Positions 39,984-48,979 of a DNA stretch of 64,000 nucleotides are shown in pieces. The position numbers were made by a program, and so were the translations under genes. The notes under the pieces are model-generated. The model had not been told where the DNA came from. It ran no database searches and was given only the letters and a program-made list of their open reading frames with translations. Position 1 is the first letter of the stretch. The number at the start of each line of letters is the position of its first letter. The stretch comes from Selenomonadaceae bacterium (GTDB taxonomy: Bacteria; Bacillota; Negativicutes; Selenomonadales; Selenomonadaceae): assembly GCA_017535925.1 (NCBI GenBank), contig JAFXTD010000033.1, positions 33,845-97,844 of the forward strand, in the 5' to 3' direction.

Positions 39984-40055
39984 GAATTAGGAATTAGGAA
40001 TGAGGAATTAGGAATTATAAACTGATTTCCAATTTCCAATTTCCAATTCCCAATT
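39984..40055. repeat. Heptad repeats between flp and tadE
   Basis: AATTAGG/AATGAGG units face CCAATTT/CCAATTC units in inverted arrangement. Confidence 0.85.
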
Positions 40056-40075
40056 AAATCGCGGAGGCAGTGTTT

Positions 40076-40516
40076 ATGAAAAGGCAACAAGGACAGTCGG
40101 CAGTAGAATTCGCATTAATTGTCCCGTTGGTTTGTTTGCTGATATTCGGCGGAATTTACGGCGGGATTATGTTTATAGATTATCTCAACTTCTGCAACGA
40201 GGCTCGCACCGTCGCCCGCCAAATTGCCGTAGCTTCAAAGAAAGCAGAAGCCATCGCTCCATATCTTAACGGAACAAAAGCCGGCGTCAGTTCATTCGAC
40301 AGCTTCTACAAAGTGACAATGACTGCCGTATTTATTAAAGAAGACGGAACTGAACAGCCCGCTTCCGAAGGTGCCGAAGATGTAAAGGTTACCGTCAATT
40401 TCACTAGAGACAACAAAGATTTGCCGTGGATTGTTTACAAGGTAGGCTTTCCGCCCGAAAATTTTAAGATAGTGTATCGAATGAAATTGGAAGGAACAGT
40501 TGACAGCGGGAGTTGA
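40076..40516 (+). CDS. tadE: TadE-like minor pseudopilin
   Basis: 146 residues. N-terminal MKRQQG/QSAVEFALIVPLVCLLIFGG has the prepilin-type Gly and Glu at +5, then one membrane helix and an extracytoplasmic domain. TadE proteins aid pilus assembly. ATG 40076 is 8 bases after GGAGG; a GTG two codons upstream is too close. It sits between repeats and tadA. Confidence 0.85.
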   Translation: MKRQQGQSAVEFALIVPLVCLLIFGGIYGGIMFIDYLNFCNEARTVARQIAVASKKAEAIAPYLNGTKAGVSSFDSFYKVTMTAVFIKEDGTEQPASEGAEDVKVTVNFTRDNKDLPWIVYKVGFPPENFKIVYRMKLEGTVDSGS

Positions 40517-40522
40517 AAATTT

Positions 40523-42019
40523 ATGGCAAGACCACTTTCATTGCTGGAAAGATTGGGCGGCAACAAGGAAGAGAAAAAGCCGACACCCGAACGCCCGCGC
40601 TTAACAAAACCCGAAGTAAAACATCACACTCCGACGCCGCAACAAACCTACACGGAAAAGCAACTTCAACAGGAACGCGAGGCTCATGTCGAGGCGTCAT
40701 CCTTCGCGGGCAGGCGTGCGTTGACTTCCAAAAGCGACGTGATTCAAGAACTCAAGCTTGCAGTTCACCGCCGCATTGTCGACGAAATGACGCCCGAAGA
40801 ACAGCAAATTTTGATGCGCGGCGAAGAGGCTCGTGACCAGATAAAAAATATCATTTCGGTCTACAGCAATCGCGAAATGGCAGAGGGAACTTACACTCTT
40901 TCACGCGGCGAAAGAAATCAGCTCGTCGACGACATAAGCAACGAACTTTTGGGCTTGGGTCCTTTGGAATCGCTTCTTCAAAACGACAGCATAACCGAAA
41001 TCATGGTAAACGGGCCGAAGCAGATTTTCATTGAGCAGAAAGGCAAGCTCAAGCTGACGGACGTGCACTTTTACGACAACGCGCACTTAATGAATATCAT
41101 TGAAAGAATTTTGACGCCGCTCGGTCGTCGTGTCGATGAATCAAGTCCGCTGGTCGACGCAAGGTTAGCTGACGGCTCCCGCGTCAATATCATAATCCCG
41201 CCGCTGTCATTGGTCGGCCCCACCGTCACGATAAGAAAATTTTCAAAAAAGGCTCTGTCGATTCAAGACCTTGTCAATTTCGGGACGTTGAGCGAGGACA
41301 TGGGATTTTTCCTCGATGCCTGCGTTAAAGCTCGGCTGAATATTTTGGTAAGCGGCGGCACGGGCTCCGGCAAGACGACAACTTTAAATGTGCTCTCTTC
41401 GTTCATACCGGAAACAGACAGAATCGTCACGATTGAAGACGCGGCGGAACTTCGACTGCAACAAACGCACGTCGTGACTTTGGAAAGCCGCCCGCCAAAC
41501 TTGGAAGGACACGGCGCGATAACAATTCGCGACCTCGTGAAGAATGCTTTGCGCATGAGACCCGATAGAATAATCGTCGGTGAGGTTCGTGCAGGCGAGG
41601 CTCTTGACATGTTGCAGGCAATGAATACCGGTCACGACGGCTCCTTGACGACCGCCCACGCCAATACTCCCCGCGACGTTTTGAGCCGCCTTGAGACAAT
41701 GGTTTTGATGGCAGGCATGGAACTTCCCGTCCGCGCAGTGAGGACTCAAGTTTCGTCGGCGATTGATTTAATCCTCCAGCAGTCGAGAATTCGTGACGGC
41801 TCAAGAAAAATCACATACATTACTGAAGTGCAGGGCATGGAAGGCGACACAATTATTTTGCAAGATTTATTTCGATACGTGCAGGATAGAATCGACGAAC
41901 GTGGAAAATCTATAGGGCATTTCGAGAGCATGGGGCTCATGCCGAATTTCATGGACAAGTTCCAAATGAACGGCATCGACTTGCCGAAATCATTTTTCAC
42001 AAGCGGACGAGGGTTTTAA
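40523..42019 (+). CDS. tadA: Tad secretion ATPase TadA/CpaF
   Basis: 498 residues. An N-terminal helical region is followed by the type II/IV secretion ATPase core: Walker A VSGGTGSGKTTTLN, Asp-box IVTIEDAAELRL, Walker B DRIIVGEVRAGEALDMLQAMNTGHDGS and the His-box TAHANTPRDVLSRLE. It powers Flp pilus assembly through TadB/TadC. It starts 6 bp after tadE. The stop TAA is followed at once by AATTGGG heptads. Confidence 0.96.
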   Translation: MARPLSLLERLGGNKEEKKPTPERPRLTKPEVKHHTPTPQQTYTEKQLQQEREAHVEASSFAGRRALTSKSDVIQELKLAVHRRIVDEMTPEEQQILMRGEEARDQIKNIISVYSNREMAEGTYTLSRGERNQLVDDISNELLGLGPLESLLQNDSITEIMVNGPKQIFIEQKGKLKLTDVHFYDNAHLMNIIERILTPLGRRVDESSPLVDARLADGSRVNIIIPPLSLVGPTVTIRKFSKKALSIQDLVNFGTLSEDMGFFLDACVKARLNILVSGGTGSGKTTTLNVLSSFIPETDRIVTIEDAAELRLQQTHVVTLESRPPNLEGHGAITIRDLVKNALRMRPDRIIVGEVRAGEALDMLQAMNTGHDGSLTTAHANTPRDVLSRLETMVLMAGMELPVRAVRTQVSSAIDLILQQSRIRDGSRKITYITEVQGMEGDTIILQDLFRYVQDRIDERGKSIGHFESMGLMPNFMDKFQMNGIDLPKSFFTSGRGF

Positions 42020-42092
42020 CAATTGGGAATTGGGAATGGGGAATTGGGAATTATTTTTTCTAACCACTAACAGCTAACAGCTAACCACTACT
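42020..42092. repeat. Heptad repeats between tadA and tadC
   Basis: AATTGGG units (42022-42047) and then CTAACCA/CTAACAGC units, two families in one gap. Confidence 0.85.
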
Positions 42093-42123
42093 ATTTCCCG
42101 ATTGTTGCCAGAGGTGGGTTTCA

Positions 42124-43116
42124 ATGACTTTTATCGTCGCGTTGCTTGCGTCGTTGCTGTGGTTTATCTTAATCTTCATGATTTTTTATTCGAGACAAAC
42201 TCCCGAAGCACAGCTGCGAAAACGTCTGAACGATATGATTTTGCAGGCGGAAGCAGAACGCGCCAAACATCCCAAGAAGAAAAAAAACAAGACGCCGGCA
42301 GCCGTCGAGATGCAACCGAACGCCAATACTCAAGCCGTGCCGCGCAACAAAAATTCTCTCAAAGAACGCGTGCTTCAACCGTTTATGACCGCGCTGGAAG
42401 AACGTTTTCAAAAGTTCGCGCCGGAAGAAATTAAAATGCAACTGGAAGATAAAATCTTTCGCGCAGGCAAGACGGGCGTTTGGAGCGTCAAGCGGCTGAT
42501 AACCATTTGGGGTTTTTCGATTGTCGGTTGCACACTTCTCGGCTTGCTGATGGTCAGCGGGATGATGATTCATCCCGTTCAACAACTTTTTTTTGTCTTG
42601 CTGTTTATGTTCGCGGGCGCGGCAGTTCCCTTTGTCGTTCTCAATTCCAAAATTCGACAGCGGCAAAAAAGTATTCGCAAACAGCTGCCCGAATTTCTCG
42701 ATATTCTTTGCGTGAGCGTTCAGGCGGGTTTGTCCTTCGACGGCGCAATCGGCAAGATGGTAAAGCGCATGAAAGGACCGCTTATCGACGAATTCAAACG
42801 CATGCAAAACGACGTGGCACTCGGCATGACTCACCAATACGCGTTGACAAATTTGGCGAAACGTTGCGACTTGGAAGAAGTTTATTTATTCACGACTTCG
42901 GTAATTCAGGCGGAGAAATTGGGCACAAGCATGACGCGAACGCTTAAAGTTCAAGCTGACAACATGCGCGACCGTCACCGCCAATATGTTAAAGGAGAGG
43001 CTTTGAAGGCTCCCGTCAAAATTATTTTCCCAATGGTTCTTTTTATTTTTCCGTCAATATTTGTTGTTCTTCTCTATCCCGCAATAGTTTCACTCGTAAG
43101 AGCTTTTGGCGGATAA
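42124..43116 (+). CDS. tadC: Tad inner-membrane platform protein TadC
   Basis: 330 residues: an N-terminal helix, a basic Lys/Pro-rich cytoplasmic linker (KHPKKKKNKTPA), and a type II secretion F domain (LPEFLDILCVSVQAGLSFDGAIGKMVKRMKGPLIDEF) with C-terminal helices. Pairs with TadB. ATG follows AGAGGTGGG. The diguanylate cyclase gene starts 15 bp downstream. Confidence 0.9.
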   Translation: MTFIVALLASLLWFILIFMIFYSRQTPEAQLRKRLNDMILQAEAERAKHPKKKKNKTPAAVEMQPNANTQAVPRNKNSLKERVLQPFMTALEERFQKFAPEEIKMQLEDKIFRAGKTGVWSVKRLITIWGFSIVGCTLLGLLMVSGMMIHPVQQLFFVLLFMFAGAAVPFVVLNSKIRQRQKSIRKQLPEFLDILCVSVQAGLSFDGAIGKMVKRMKGPLIDEFKRMQNDVALGMTHQYALTNLAKRCDLEEVYLFTTSVIQAEKLGTSMTRTLKVQADNMRDRHRQYVKGEALKAPVKIIFPMVLFIFPSIFVVLLYPAIVSLVRAFGG

Positions 43117-43131
43117 TTCGGGATTGAAATC

Positions 43132-44739
43132 ATGGAAATAAATAAGGGTATTCGGGCGAAACTTTTTTTGCTGTTCGTAGCAATAGGAGCAGTCCCTTTT
43201 ATTATTCTCGTCACTGTAAGTTCACTTAATACCATTTCCGAATTGGAAAGCAGCATCAAGAAAAACAGTTTGTTGAGAAACGCCGTTATCTCCGAGCACA
43301 TAACGGAGCTGATAGAAAAAAATCAAGCCGTATTGCAGTCACTTGCCATGAGCCCGACCATAATCGGTTATCTTCAAGAGCCGACTGAAGAGCGGTATGA
43401 TTACGTTTCAAAAATTTTGCACGACACCGACAAAATTTTCAACGACAATAATCTCACGGCTTTGACGGGGTCTGACGGTCGACAACTGCTTCGTACTGAC
43501 GGCTCGACACTCGTGAACTTGAAAAATCGTCAACACTTCCAAGAGGCAATGAAAGGCAGAACTTACGTTTCCGACATTATCTCCAGCATGTCTACCGGCA
43601 AAATGATTGTCGTTATGGAAGTGCCGGTGCTCAACGAGGAAGGCAAGTCCATCGGCATGTTGCAGAGAAATTTTAATCTTACCGCCTTGCAAGAATACGT
43701 TCAGAAATTTGAAGAAAACGAAATTTACGTTATCATAATGGATCGCACGGGACGCATTATCGCCAATTCCGAAAACATTTCCGGCGTAGGCAGCAGGTAC
43801 GCGCTTGACAATGACTACAAATTTATTTTGGACAGGATTTATAACAGCAGCGGTGTCATTCGGCTCGATGTGAACGGAGAGGATTCCCTTGCCGCTTACT
43901 CGCGAAACTTGAATACGGGTTGGATGATTATCACGTTTCGCCCTTATCATTTCATTATGGATCAAGTCTACGACACGGCAATTAAATCGATTATATTCGG
44001 TTTGGCTCTGCTGTTTGTCGGGACGTTGGTTGCTTACTTTTTGACGATTCATGTAACAAAGCCGATAATAGATTTGACAAATGTCGTTGAGGACGTTATG
44101 AGCGGAAAAAATTCCGTTGAAAAGATTGAAGTCTCTACCAATGACGAGCTGGGGCAAATGGCGGCGGCGTTCAATAAAATTCGTTCCGAGCGCGACGCCT
44201 TCCAACTTGAATCCGAGCTTGACAAATTGACGGAGCTTTTCAATAAAAAAACTATGGAAAACCTCTGCAAGATGAAGCTTAAGACTTTCAACGAAAACGA
44301 GAACTCAAATATCTTCATGGCGTTTTATGTGATAGACTTGGATCATTTTAAGGAAGTCAACGACCTTTTGGGACATCAATTCGGCGATAAAGTCCTTGTG
44401 GAATTCGCCAAAGGTTTGAAGAAAATTTTTCGCCCGAATGATTGTATCGGACGCTTCGGCGGCGACGAATTTGTTATTATCGTCGACAGCTTGCCGAACA
44501 TGGAAGTCGTTGTTCGCAAGGCAGAGCAAATAAAACAAATCGCGCTCAATTTGACGGTTGAAGGGAAAACGAAATTTGTCACGGCGAGTATCGGCATTGC
44601 GATTGCTCCGCAGAACGGACGCGACTACGACACTTTATTTGCGGCGGCGGACAAGGCGGTTTACTACGTCAAGAACAACGGCAAGAACGGCTACTATTGC
44701 GAGCTGTTCGATGAGAAAAAAGAAGATGTAAAAAATTAA
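43132..44739 (+). CDS. Membrane diguanylate cyclase with extracytoplasmic Cache-type sensor
   Basis: 535 residues: membrane helix (10-32), a long extracytoplasmic Cache-like sensor (about 33-285, with GRTYVSDIISSMSTGKMIVVMEVPV), a second helix (about 285-308), a HAMP linker and a GGDEF domain with an intact RFGGDEFVIIV active site. It makes c-di-GMP. As last gene of the tad cluster it suggests that c-di-GMP signalling is tied to pilus or attachment control. A terminator follows. Confidence 0.92.
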   Translation: MEINKGIRAKLFLLFVAIGAVPFIILVTVSSLNTISELESSIKKNSLLRNAVISEHITELIEKNQAVLQSLAMSPTIIGYLQEPTEERYDYVSKILHDTDKIFNDNNLTALTGSDGRQLLRTDGSTLVNLKNRQHFQEAMKGRTYVSDIISSMSTGKMIVVMEVPVLNEEGKSIGMLQRNFNLTALQEYVQKFEENEIYVIIMDRTGRIIANSENISGVGSRYALDNDYKFILDRIYNSSGVIRLDVNGEDSLAAYSRNLNTGWMIITFRPYHFIMDQVYDTAIKSIIFGLALLFVGTLVAYFLTIHVTKPIIDLTNVVEDVMSGKNSVEKIEVSTNDELGQMAAAFNKIRSERDAFQLESELDKLTELFNKKTMENLCKMKLKTFNENENSNIFMAFYVIDLDHFKEVNDLLGHQFGDKVLVEFAKGLKKIFRPNDCIGRFGGDEFVIIVDSLPNMEVVVRKAEQIKQIALNLTVEGKTKFVTASIGIAIAPQNGRDYDTLFAAADKAVYYVKNNGKNGYYCELFDEKKEDVKN

Positions 44740-44765
44740 AACCTGCGCGGGCAGGTTATTTTTTT
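44740..44765 (+). terminator. Terminator of the tad/GGDEF transcript
   Basis: AACCTGC (44740-44746), loop GCGG, GCAGGTT (44751-44757), then a T-run. Confidence 0.9.
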
Positions 44766-44792
44766 GAAAAAATTATGAGTGTGTGATATATT
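44764..44792 (+). promoter_or_regulatory. Predicted promoter of the small peptide gene
   Basis: TTGAAA (44764-44769), 17 bp, TATATT (44787-44792). It starts right behind the upstream terminator, so the locus is an independent unit; the transcript would begin near 44799. Confidence 0.65.
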
Positions 44793-44851
44793 AATCGCGG
44801 CAGGCAGTTCGATGTGTCGGCTTTCTTCCTCGAAGGAAGGAGGTGACGCGC

Positions 44852-44938
44852 ATGGAGATTCACGATTGGATTGAGCTCATCTGCTCGGTCGGCAGCTTCC
44901 TCTTCGCCGTCATCGACCACTTCAACGGAAAAAAATAA
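44852..44938 (+). CDS. 28-residue membrane peptide, candidate type I (holin-like) toxin
   Basis: ATG behind a near-perfect GGAGGTGA. The peptide is MEIHDWIELICSVGSFLFAV continuing IDHFNGKK: a charged N-terminus, a single hydrophobic segment (about 6-22) and a basic tail, the build of short holin-like or Fst/TxpA-like toxins. It is too short for standard gene calling. The structured transcript around it supports the idea; family membership is inference. Confidence 0.6.
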   Translation: MEIHDWIELICSVGSFLFAVIDHFNGKK

Positions 44939-44998
44939 GCCGCCCCGCGGCTCAAGAATCGCTTAAATATTAACGAGGAAGGAGTCGACGGTACCAAC

Positions 44999-45029
44999 GT
45001 CAACTGCCTGCCTTTAAAGTTGACTTTTT
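44999..45029 (+). terminator. Terminator of the small peptide transcript
   Basis: GTCAACT (44999-45005) pairs with AGTTGAC (45018-45024), then T5. The loop displays GCCTGCC, complementary to the GGCAGGC at the 5' end. Confidence 0.8.
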
Positions 45030-45071
45030 AACAAGCAAACATTATCACAACCTTTTAAGTTTGTCAACTGT

Positions 45072-46067
45072 TCAGAAGACAGCCTCGACCAAGATAAATG
45101 CTCCCGCGCCGATAGCCGCCGTTATCGGGATTGTCATGCCCCAAGCTTTGACCATCTGCCGAGCCACGCCCCAACGCACAGCATTTATTCTTTTGGCGGT
45201 TCCGACACCCATTATCGAGCCGGAAACAACATGCGTCGTCGAAACGGGCAAATGCAAAAGCGTCGCGCCGAAAACTACCATTGACGAATTTAAATCAGCC
45301 GCAAACCCGCTGGGAGGTTCCAACTTGAAAATTTTTCCTCCGACTGTTTTTATAATTCGCCAACCGCCCGTCGCCGTTCCGATTGCCATTGCCGCCGCGC
45401 ACATGACTTTGACATAAGTCGGGACTTCAAATTCCGAGATGAACCCGCCGCTGAAAAGTGCCAAAGTGATTATGCCCATAGATTTTTGCGCGTCGTTAGA
45501 GCCGTTCGAAAAAGCTATCGCTGCCGCCGAAAGGATTTGCATTTTGCGAAACTTGTCGTTGATATAGTGAGGCGAAAAATTTTCAAAGAGCCGAAAGATT
45601 ATGTTCATGATTATGATTCCTGTGACGAAGGCGATTGCCGGTGAGGCTACCAGTGCCAGAAAAATTTTTCCGACACCGTGCCAATTCAACCCGTTCACTC
45701 CGACAGAAATTAAAACCGCGCCGATTAATCCTCCAATCAATGCGTGAGACGAACTGGAAGGAAGACCCACATACCACGTCAACAAGTTCCAAGTGATTGC
45801 TCCGATTAAAGCGGCGATTATAACTTTCTCGTCAATGAGGCTCGGCGAAGAGACAATATCCCCGCCGATAGTTTTCGCCACGCCCGTCGAAACCATTGCT
45901 CCGACAAAATTTAAACCCGCCGCCATCATTATCGCGTGAGTCGGATAAAGGGCGCGAGTGCTTACGGAAGTTGCGATTGCGTTCGCCGTGTCGTGAAAGC
46001 CGTTGATAAAATCAAATATCAACGCCAAAATTATCACCATGATAATCAGACTGTGAAGCTCAATCAA
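45072..46067 (-). CDS. pit: PiT-family inorganic phosphate transporter
   Basis: 331 residues with the two PiT signature repeats (FDFINGFHDTANAIA; AAAIAFSNGSNDAQKSMGIITLAL), about ten membrane helices and the GLPSSSSHALIGGLIGA and LPVSTTHVVSGSIMGVG motifs. It imports phosphate with H+ or Na+. The start is TTG behind GAGGAGCTG. It begins 20 bp after the permease-kinase fusion, so the two form a unit. No PhoU-like partner is seen. Confidence 0.94.
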   Translation of the reverse strand: MIELHSLIIMVIILALIFDFINGFHDTANAIATSVSTRALYPTHAIMMAAGLNFVGAMVSTGVAKTIGGDIVSSPSLIDEKVIIAALIGAITWNLLTWYVGLPSSSSHALIGGLIGAVLISVGVNGLNWHGVGKIFLALVASPAIAFVTGIIIMNIIFRLFENFSPHYINDKFRKMQILSAAAIAFSNGSNDAQKSMGIITLALFSGGFISEFEVPTYVKVMCAAAMAIGTATGGWRIIKTVGGKIFKLEPPSGFAADLNSSMVVFGATLLHLPVSTTHVVSGSIMGVGTAKRINAVRWGVARQMVKAWGMTIPITAAIGAGAFILVEAVF

Positions 46068-46087
46068 TTTTTTCAGCTCCTCGAAAT

Positions 46088-48877
46088 TTATTTTGGCAAG
46101 ACGCGTCGAATCGTCTCAAGCATTTTGGGCAAGTCAAGCGGCTTGGCAATGTGGTCGTTCATGCCCGCCTCTTTTGCGCGCTTTATATCTTCCGGCATTG
46201 CGTTTGCAGTCATTGCGATTATCGGGACGCGACTGCCGGTTTTTCTTATCTCTTGGGAAGCCTCGTAGCCGTTCATGACCGGCATTTGAACATCCATTAA
46301 AATCAAATCGTAGGAGGTCTTCGCTGCCTTGTCGACCGCGTCTTGACCGTTTACTGCCATAGAAATTTCAAAGCCGAATTGCTCAAGCATCATCGCTGCG
46401 ATTTCGCGGTTGACTTCGATATCCTCGACCAGAAGAATTTTTTTGCCGCTAAAATTTTCTTGCGCAGGTTCTTCAATTTGAATTTGTGCAGGCTCCTCGA
46501 CGGCTTCCGGCTTGTCGATAATCTTAAAGGCGACGCGAACGATAAATTCGCTGCCCTTGCCTTTTTCCGTGACAACTTCAATCGTGCCGCCCATCAAATC
46601 GACAATGCTCTTGGTTATCGCGGTGCCCAGTCCCGTACCTTGAATGCCGCTGACCGTCGAAGTCCGCTCTCTTTCGAACGCCTCAAAAATTTTTTTCGCA
46701 AACTCTTTCGACATGCCTATACCAGTATCCTTGACGCGAAGTTCAAATTTCCCGTCGTCGAGTTCGGCAAGATTGACGGCAACGCTTTTGCCCGAAGGCG
46801 TGAACTTGTAAGCATTGCCGACGAGATTCAAAAGGATTCTGTTCCAACGATTTCTATCACAGCTCACCCAAGCATGACGAACTTTTTCCGCGTCGACCGT
46901 GAAGGCAATGCCCTTTGCCTCCATTTGCGTTTGGAACATCGTCTTCAAGTCAAGCAGATTTTTTTTGAGATTGACTTCGGAAAATTCAAGTTCCATGCGC
47001 CCGCTTTCAATGCGGCTCATTTCCAAAATATCGTTAATCAAATCGAGGAGGTGCTTGCCGGAAACGTCGATTTTGTTCATGAAAGATTTCATTTCGTCAA
47101 AGGTCGTGCCGTCTCTTTGAGCGAGCGTCGTGTAGCCGATAATCGCGTTCATTGGCGTGCGAATGTCGTGGCTCATGTTGGAAAGGAAAATCGATTTTGA
47201 TTTACTGCTTTCCTCCGCCTTGCGTCTCTGTTCTTCGAGGGCGACGACTTCTTTTTGTTTGATTCGCCTGTAAATCGTGAACAGGAACGCCAAACCCGCA
47301 AGCGTGAACAATAAAAGAATCATTGTGTTTTCGAGGAGGACACCGCGCATTTTTTCCAGCTGCATGTTCGTGTAGGCGAAACGCGGCGCAAAAAAATTTT
47401 CCGAATAAAAATTACTCGTATCTTGAATGAAAATCGTCAGCTCGGTGTACATTTTTTCGCGCATCCACATAAGCGCGGAGAAGAATATCAGGAAGAACAT
47501 TATCAGCCAGATTGTCGGCGACGTTCCGAAATTTTTTTCATCGTGTTTGAAGAGGAAGTTGAAATACGCGAAGCCGATCAATCCCCAAATCGCCAAAATG
47601 AAATATGATTCTTGAGTGAGGAGGTTGATTGACCAGAGGTTCGGAATCAGCAGGAAGAAAGTAAAAAGCACCGCGCAAATTACGCCGGCACTTCCCGTGA
47701 ATTTTACGATATGATTTTTTTCGCGGCGGGCAATGACATACGAGCAGGCGGAGGTGTAGCCGTAAGCAATGGTCGCGCCAATCGTCGTCACGTCGGTGAG
47801 CCAGCTGATAACCGTCCTTCCGCAAAACGGAATCAAAATCGAAACGGCAAAGATAAAAATCGTGGCATTTCTTCGTGAGGCAAACTGTTTCGGCAAAAGA
47901 TTTTCTTTGGAAAAAATCTGCGTCAAGTTTCCGACGGCGCGATAGTAGCCGATTAAACTTGTCGTCAATGCGGCGAGGATTATCACGCACAAAATCGCGA
48001 GCCCGTTCGTTTCGGAAATCACGTAGAAAACCGGGACGCCTTCAATCCCTGTTAAATTTTGCAAGCTGCTCAAGTAAGTGAACGAGCCGTTGAATTGCGA
48101 GGGAAATTTGAGCGTGGCGAGGATTGTCATGAAGATATAAACGACCGCCGCGCAGATTATCGCCGCGACCATTATGGCGAAAGATTTTTTTACGTCGGCT
48201 TTAAATTCGTTTGTGTATTGCGAAATTGTTTCGAAGCCCACGAACGCCCAAGGAATCAGCGTGAAGATTATCAAAATTTGTTTCCAGAGCGGCTCGGTGT
48301 CGTTGAAATAAAATTTTATCGGTTCGGTTGCGGTGCTCAACGTCGTCAAGAAACAGACAATCACTCCGAAAAGTAAAATCACCGCCGCGATTCTTACGAG
48401 GGATTTTGTCAGCGAAGTAAATCTTGCAAAGAGCACGCCGAAAATCCACAGAAAGAATAAAGTCATCAAAACTTCGCCGCCGTAAATATCATAGCCGGCG
48501 AAAGTGTACCGGAAGCCGAATTGCAAGACACCGCCGAATAAATTTCTGCACATGAGCACGACGGCAGTTGCATTCGCCCAGAGCAAAGAGATATATGAAA
48601 TCCACAGAAACCACGCGCAGAAAAAAGCATGATCCCTGCCGAAAATTTCTTTCGTGAAGGTGACGACTCCGCCCGTCTTCAAATTCTTTTGCATGATGAA
48701 ACTATAATTGTAGGCGATAAGAATCATGACGAGCGCGCCGAAAGAAACGGCAAGTGCAGTGCCCGCTGTGCCGGCAGTCGGCAAAAAAGTCGTGCCCGGC
48801 ATAATGAACGAGCCCCAACCTATGCAACAACCGAATGCCAATGCCCACAACGTAAGCGGGGTGAGTCTGCGCTCCAT
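46088..48877 (-). CDS. APC-superfamily permease fused to a hybrid histidine kinase and receiver
   Basis: 929 residues. Residues 1-440 form an amino-acid-permease-like domain with about 12 helices (LTLWALAFGCCIGWGSFIMPG; IIFTLIPWAFVGFETISQYTNEF). An extracytoplasmic loop and one more helix follow, then a coiled linker, HisKA (SNMSHDIRTPMNAIIGYT, His near 570), HATPase (NLVGNAYKFTPSG; DTGIGM; GTGLGTAI) and a C-terminal receiver (LILMDVQMPVMNGYEA, Asp near 862). The permease part probably serves as ligand sensor or transceptor, comparable in idea to CbrA, which uses an SLC5 domain. ATG 48877 follows AGGAGG. No output regulator is adjacent; pit follows. Confidence 0.9.
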   Translation of the reverse strand: MERRLTPLTLWALAFGCCIGWGSFIMPGTTFLPTAGTAGTALAVSFGALVMILIAYNYSFIMQKNLKTGGVVTFTKEIFGRDHAFFCAWFLWISYISLLWANATAVVLMCRNLFGGVLQFGFRYTFAGYDIYGGEVLMTLFFLWIFGVLFARFTSLTKSLVRIAAVILLFGVIVCFLTTLSTATEPIKFYFNDTEPLWKQILIIFTLIPWAFVGFETISQYTNEFKADVKKSFAIMVAAIICAAVVYIFMTILATLKFPSQFNGSFTYLSSLQNLTGIEGVPVFYVISETNGLAILCVIILAALTTSLIGYYRAVGNLTQIFSKENLLPKQFASRRNATIFIFAVSILIPFCGRTVISWLTDVTTIGATIAYGYTSACSYVIARREKNHIVKFTGSAGVICAVLFTFFLLIPNLWSINLLTQESYFILAIWGLIGFAYFNFLFKHDEKNFGTSPTIWLIMFFLIFFSALMWMREKMYTELTIFIQDTSNFYSENFFAPRFAYTNMQLEKMRGVLLENTMILLLFTLAGLAFLFTIYRRIKQKEVVALEEQRRKAEESSKSKSIFLSNMSHDIRTPMNAIIGYTTLAQRDGTTFDEMKSFMNKIDVSGKHLLDLINDILEMSRIESGRMELEFSEVNLKKNLLDLKTMFQTQMEAKGIAFTVDAEKVRHAWVSCDRNRWNRILLNLVGNAYKFTPSGKSVAVNLAELDDGKFELRVKDTGIGMSKEFAKKIFEAFERERTSTVSGIQGTGLGTAITKSIVDLMGGTIEVVTEKGKGSEFIVRVAFKIIDKPEAVEEPAQIQIEEPAQENFSGKKILLVEDIEVNREIAAMMLEQFGFEISMAVNGQDAVDKAAKTSYDLILMDVQMPVMNGYEASQEIRKTGSRVPIIAMTANAMPEDIKRAKEAGMNDHIAKPLDLPKMLETIRRVLPK

Positions 48878-48929
48878 AAAGAAAACCTCCTCGTTGGGTA
48901 ATTCGTTGCCTCGTAATATTTTCCTGCGA

Positions 48930-48958
48930 TTGACAAGCAAACGCCCGCAGGATATTCT
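48930..48958 (+). promoter_or_regulatory. Predicted promoter of trmK
   Basis: Consensus TTGACA (48930-48935), 17 bp, TATTCT (48953-48958), 22 bases before the start codon. Confidence 0.6.
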
Positions 48959-48979
48959 TGACACAAAAAGGAGGCTGTC

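Larger units (their letters stand above)
44799..45029 (+). ncRNA. Structured toxin-like mRNA with complementary 5' and 3' ends
   Basis: GGCAGGCAGTT at the expected 5' end (44799-44809) is the exact complement of AACTGCCTGCC (45002-45012). GTCGGC-TTTCTTCCTCG (44816-44832) pairs with 44974-44989 with one bulge. CTTCCT/AGGAAG forms a local hairpin beside the ribosome binding site, and GCCGC/GCGGC (44939-44951) follows the stop codon. Long-range 5'-3' pairing and a hidden ribosome binding site are hallmarks of type I toxin mRNAs. No antisense promoter was identified with confidence. Confidence 0.6.
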
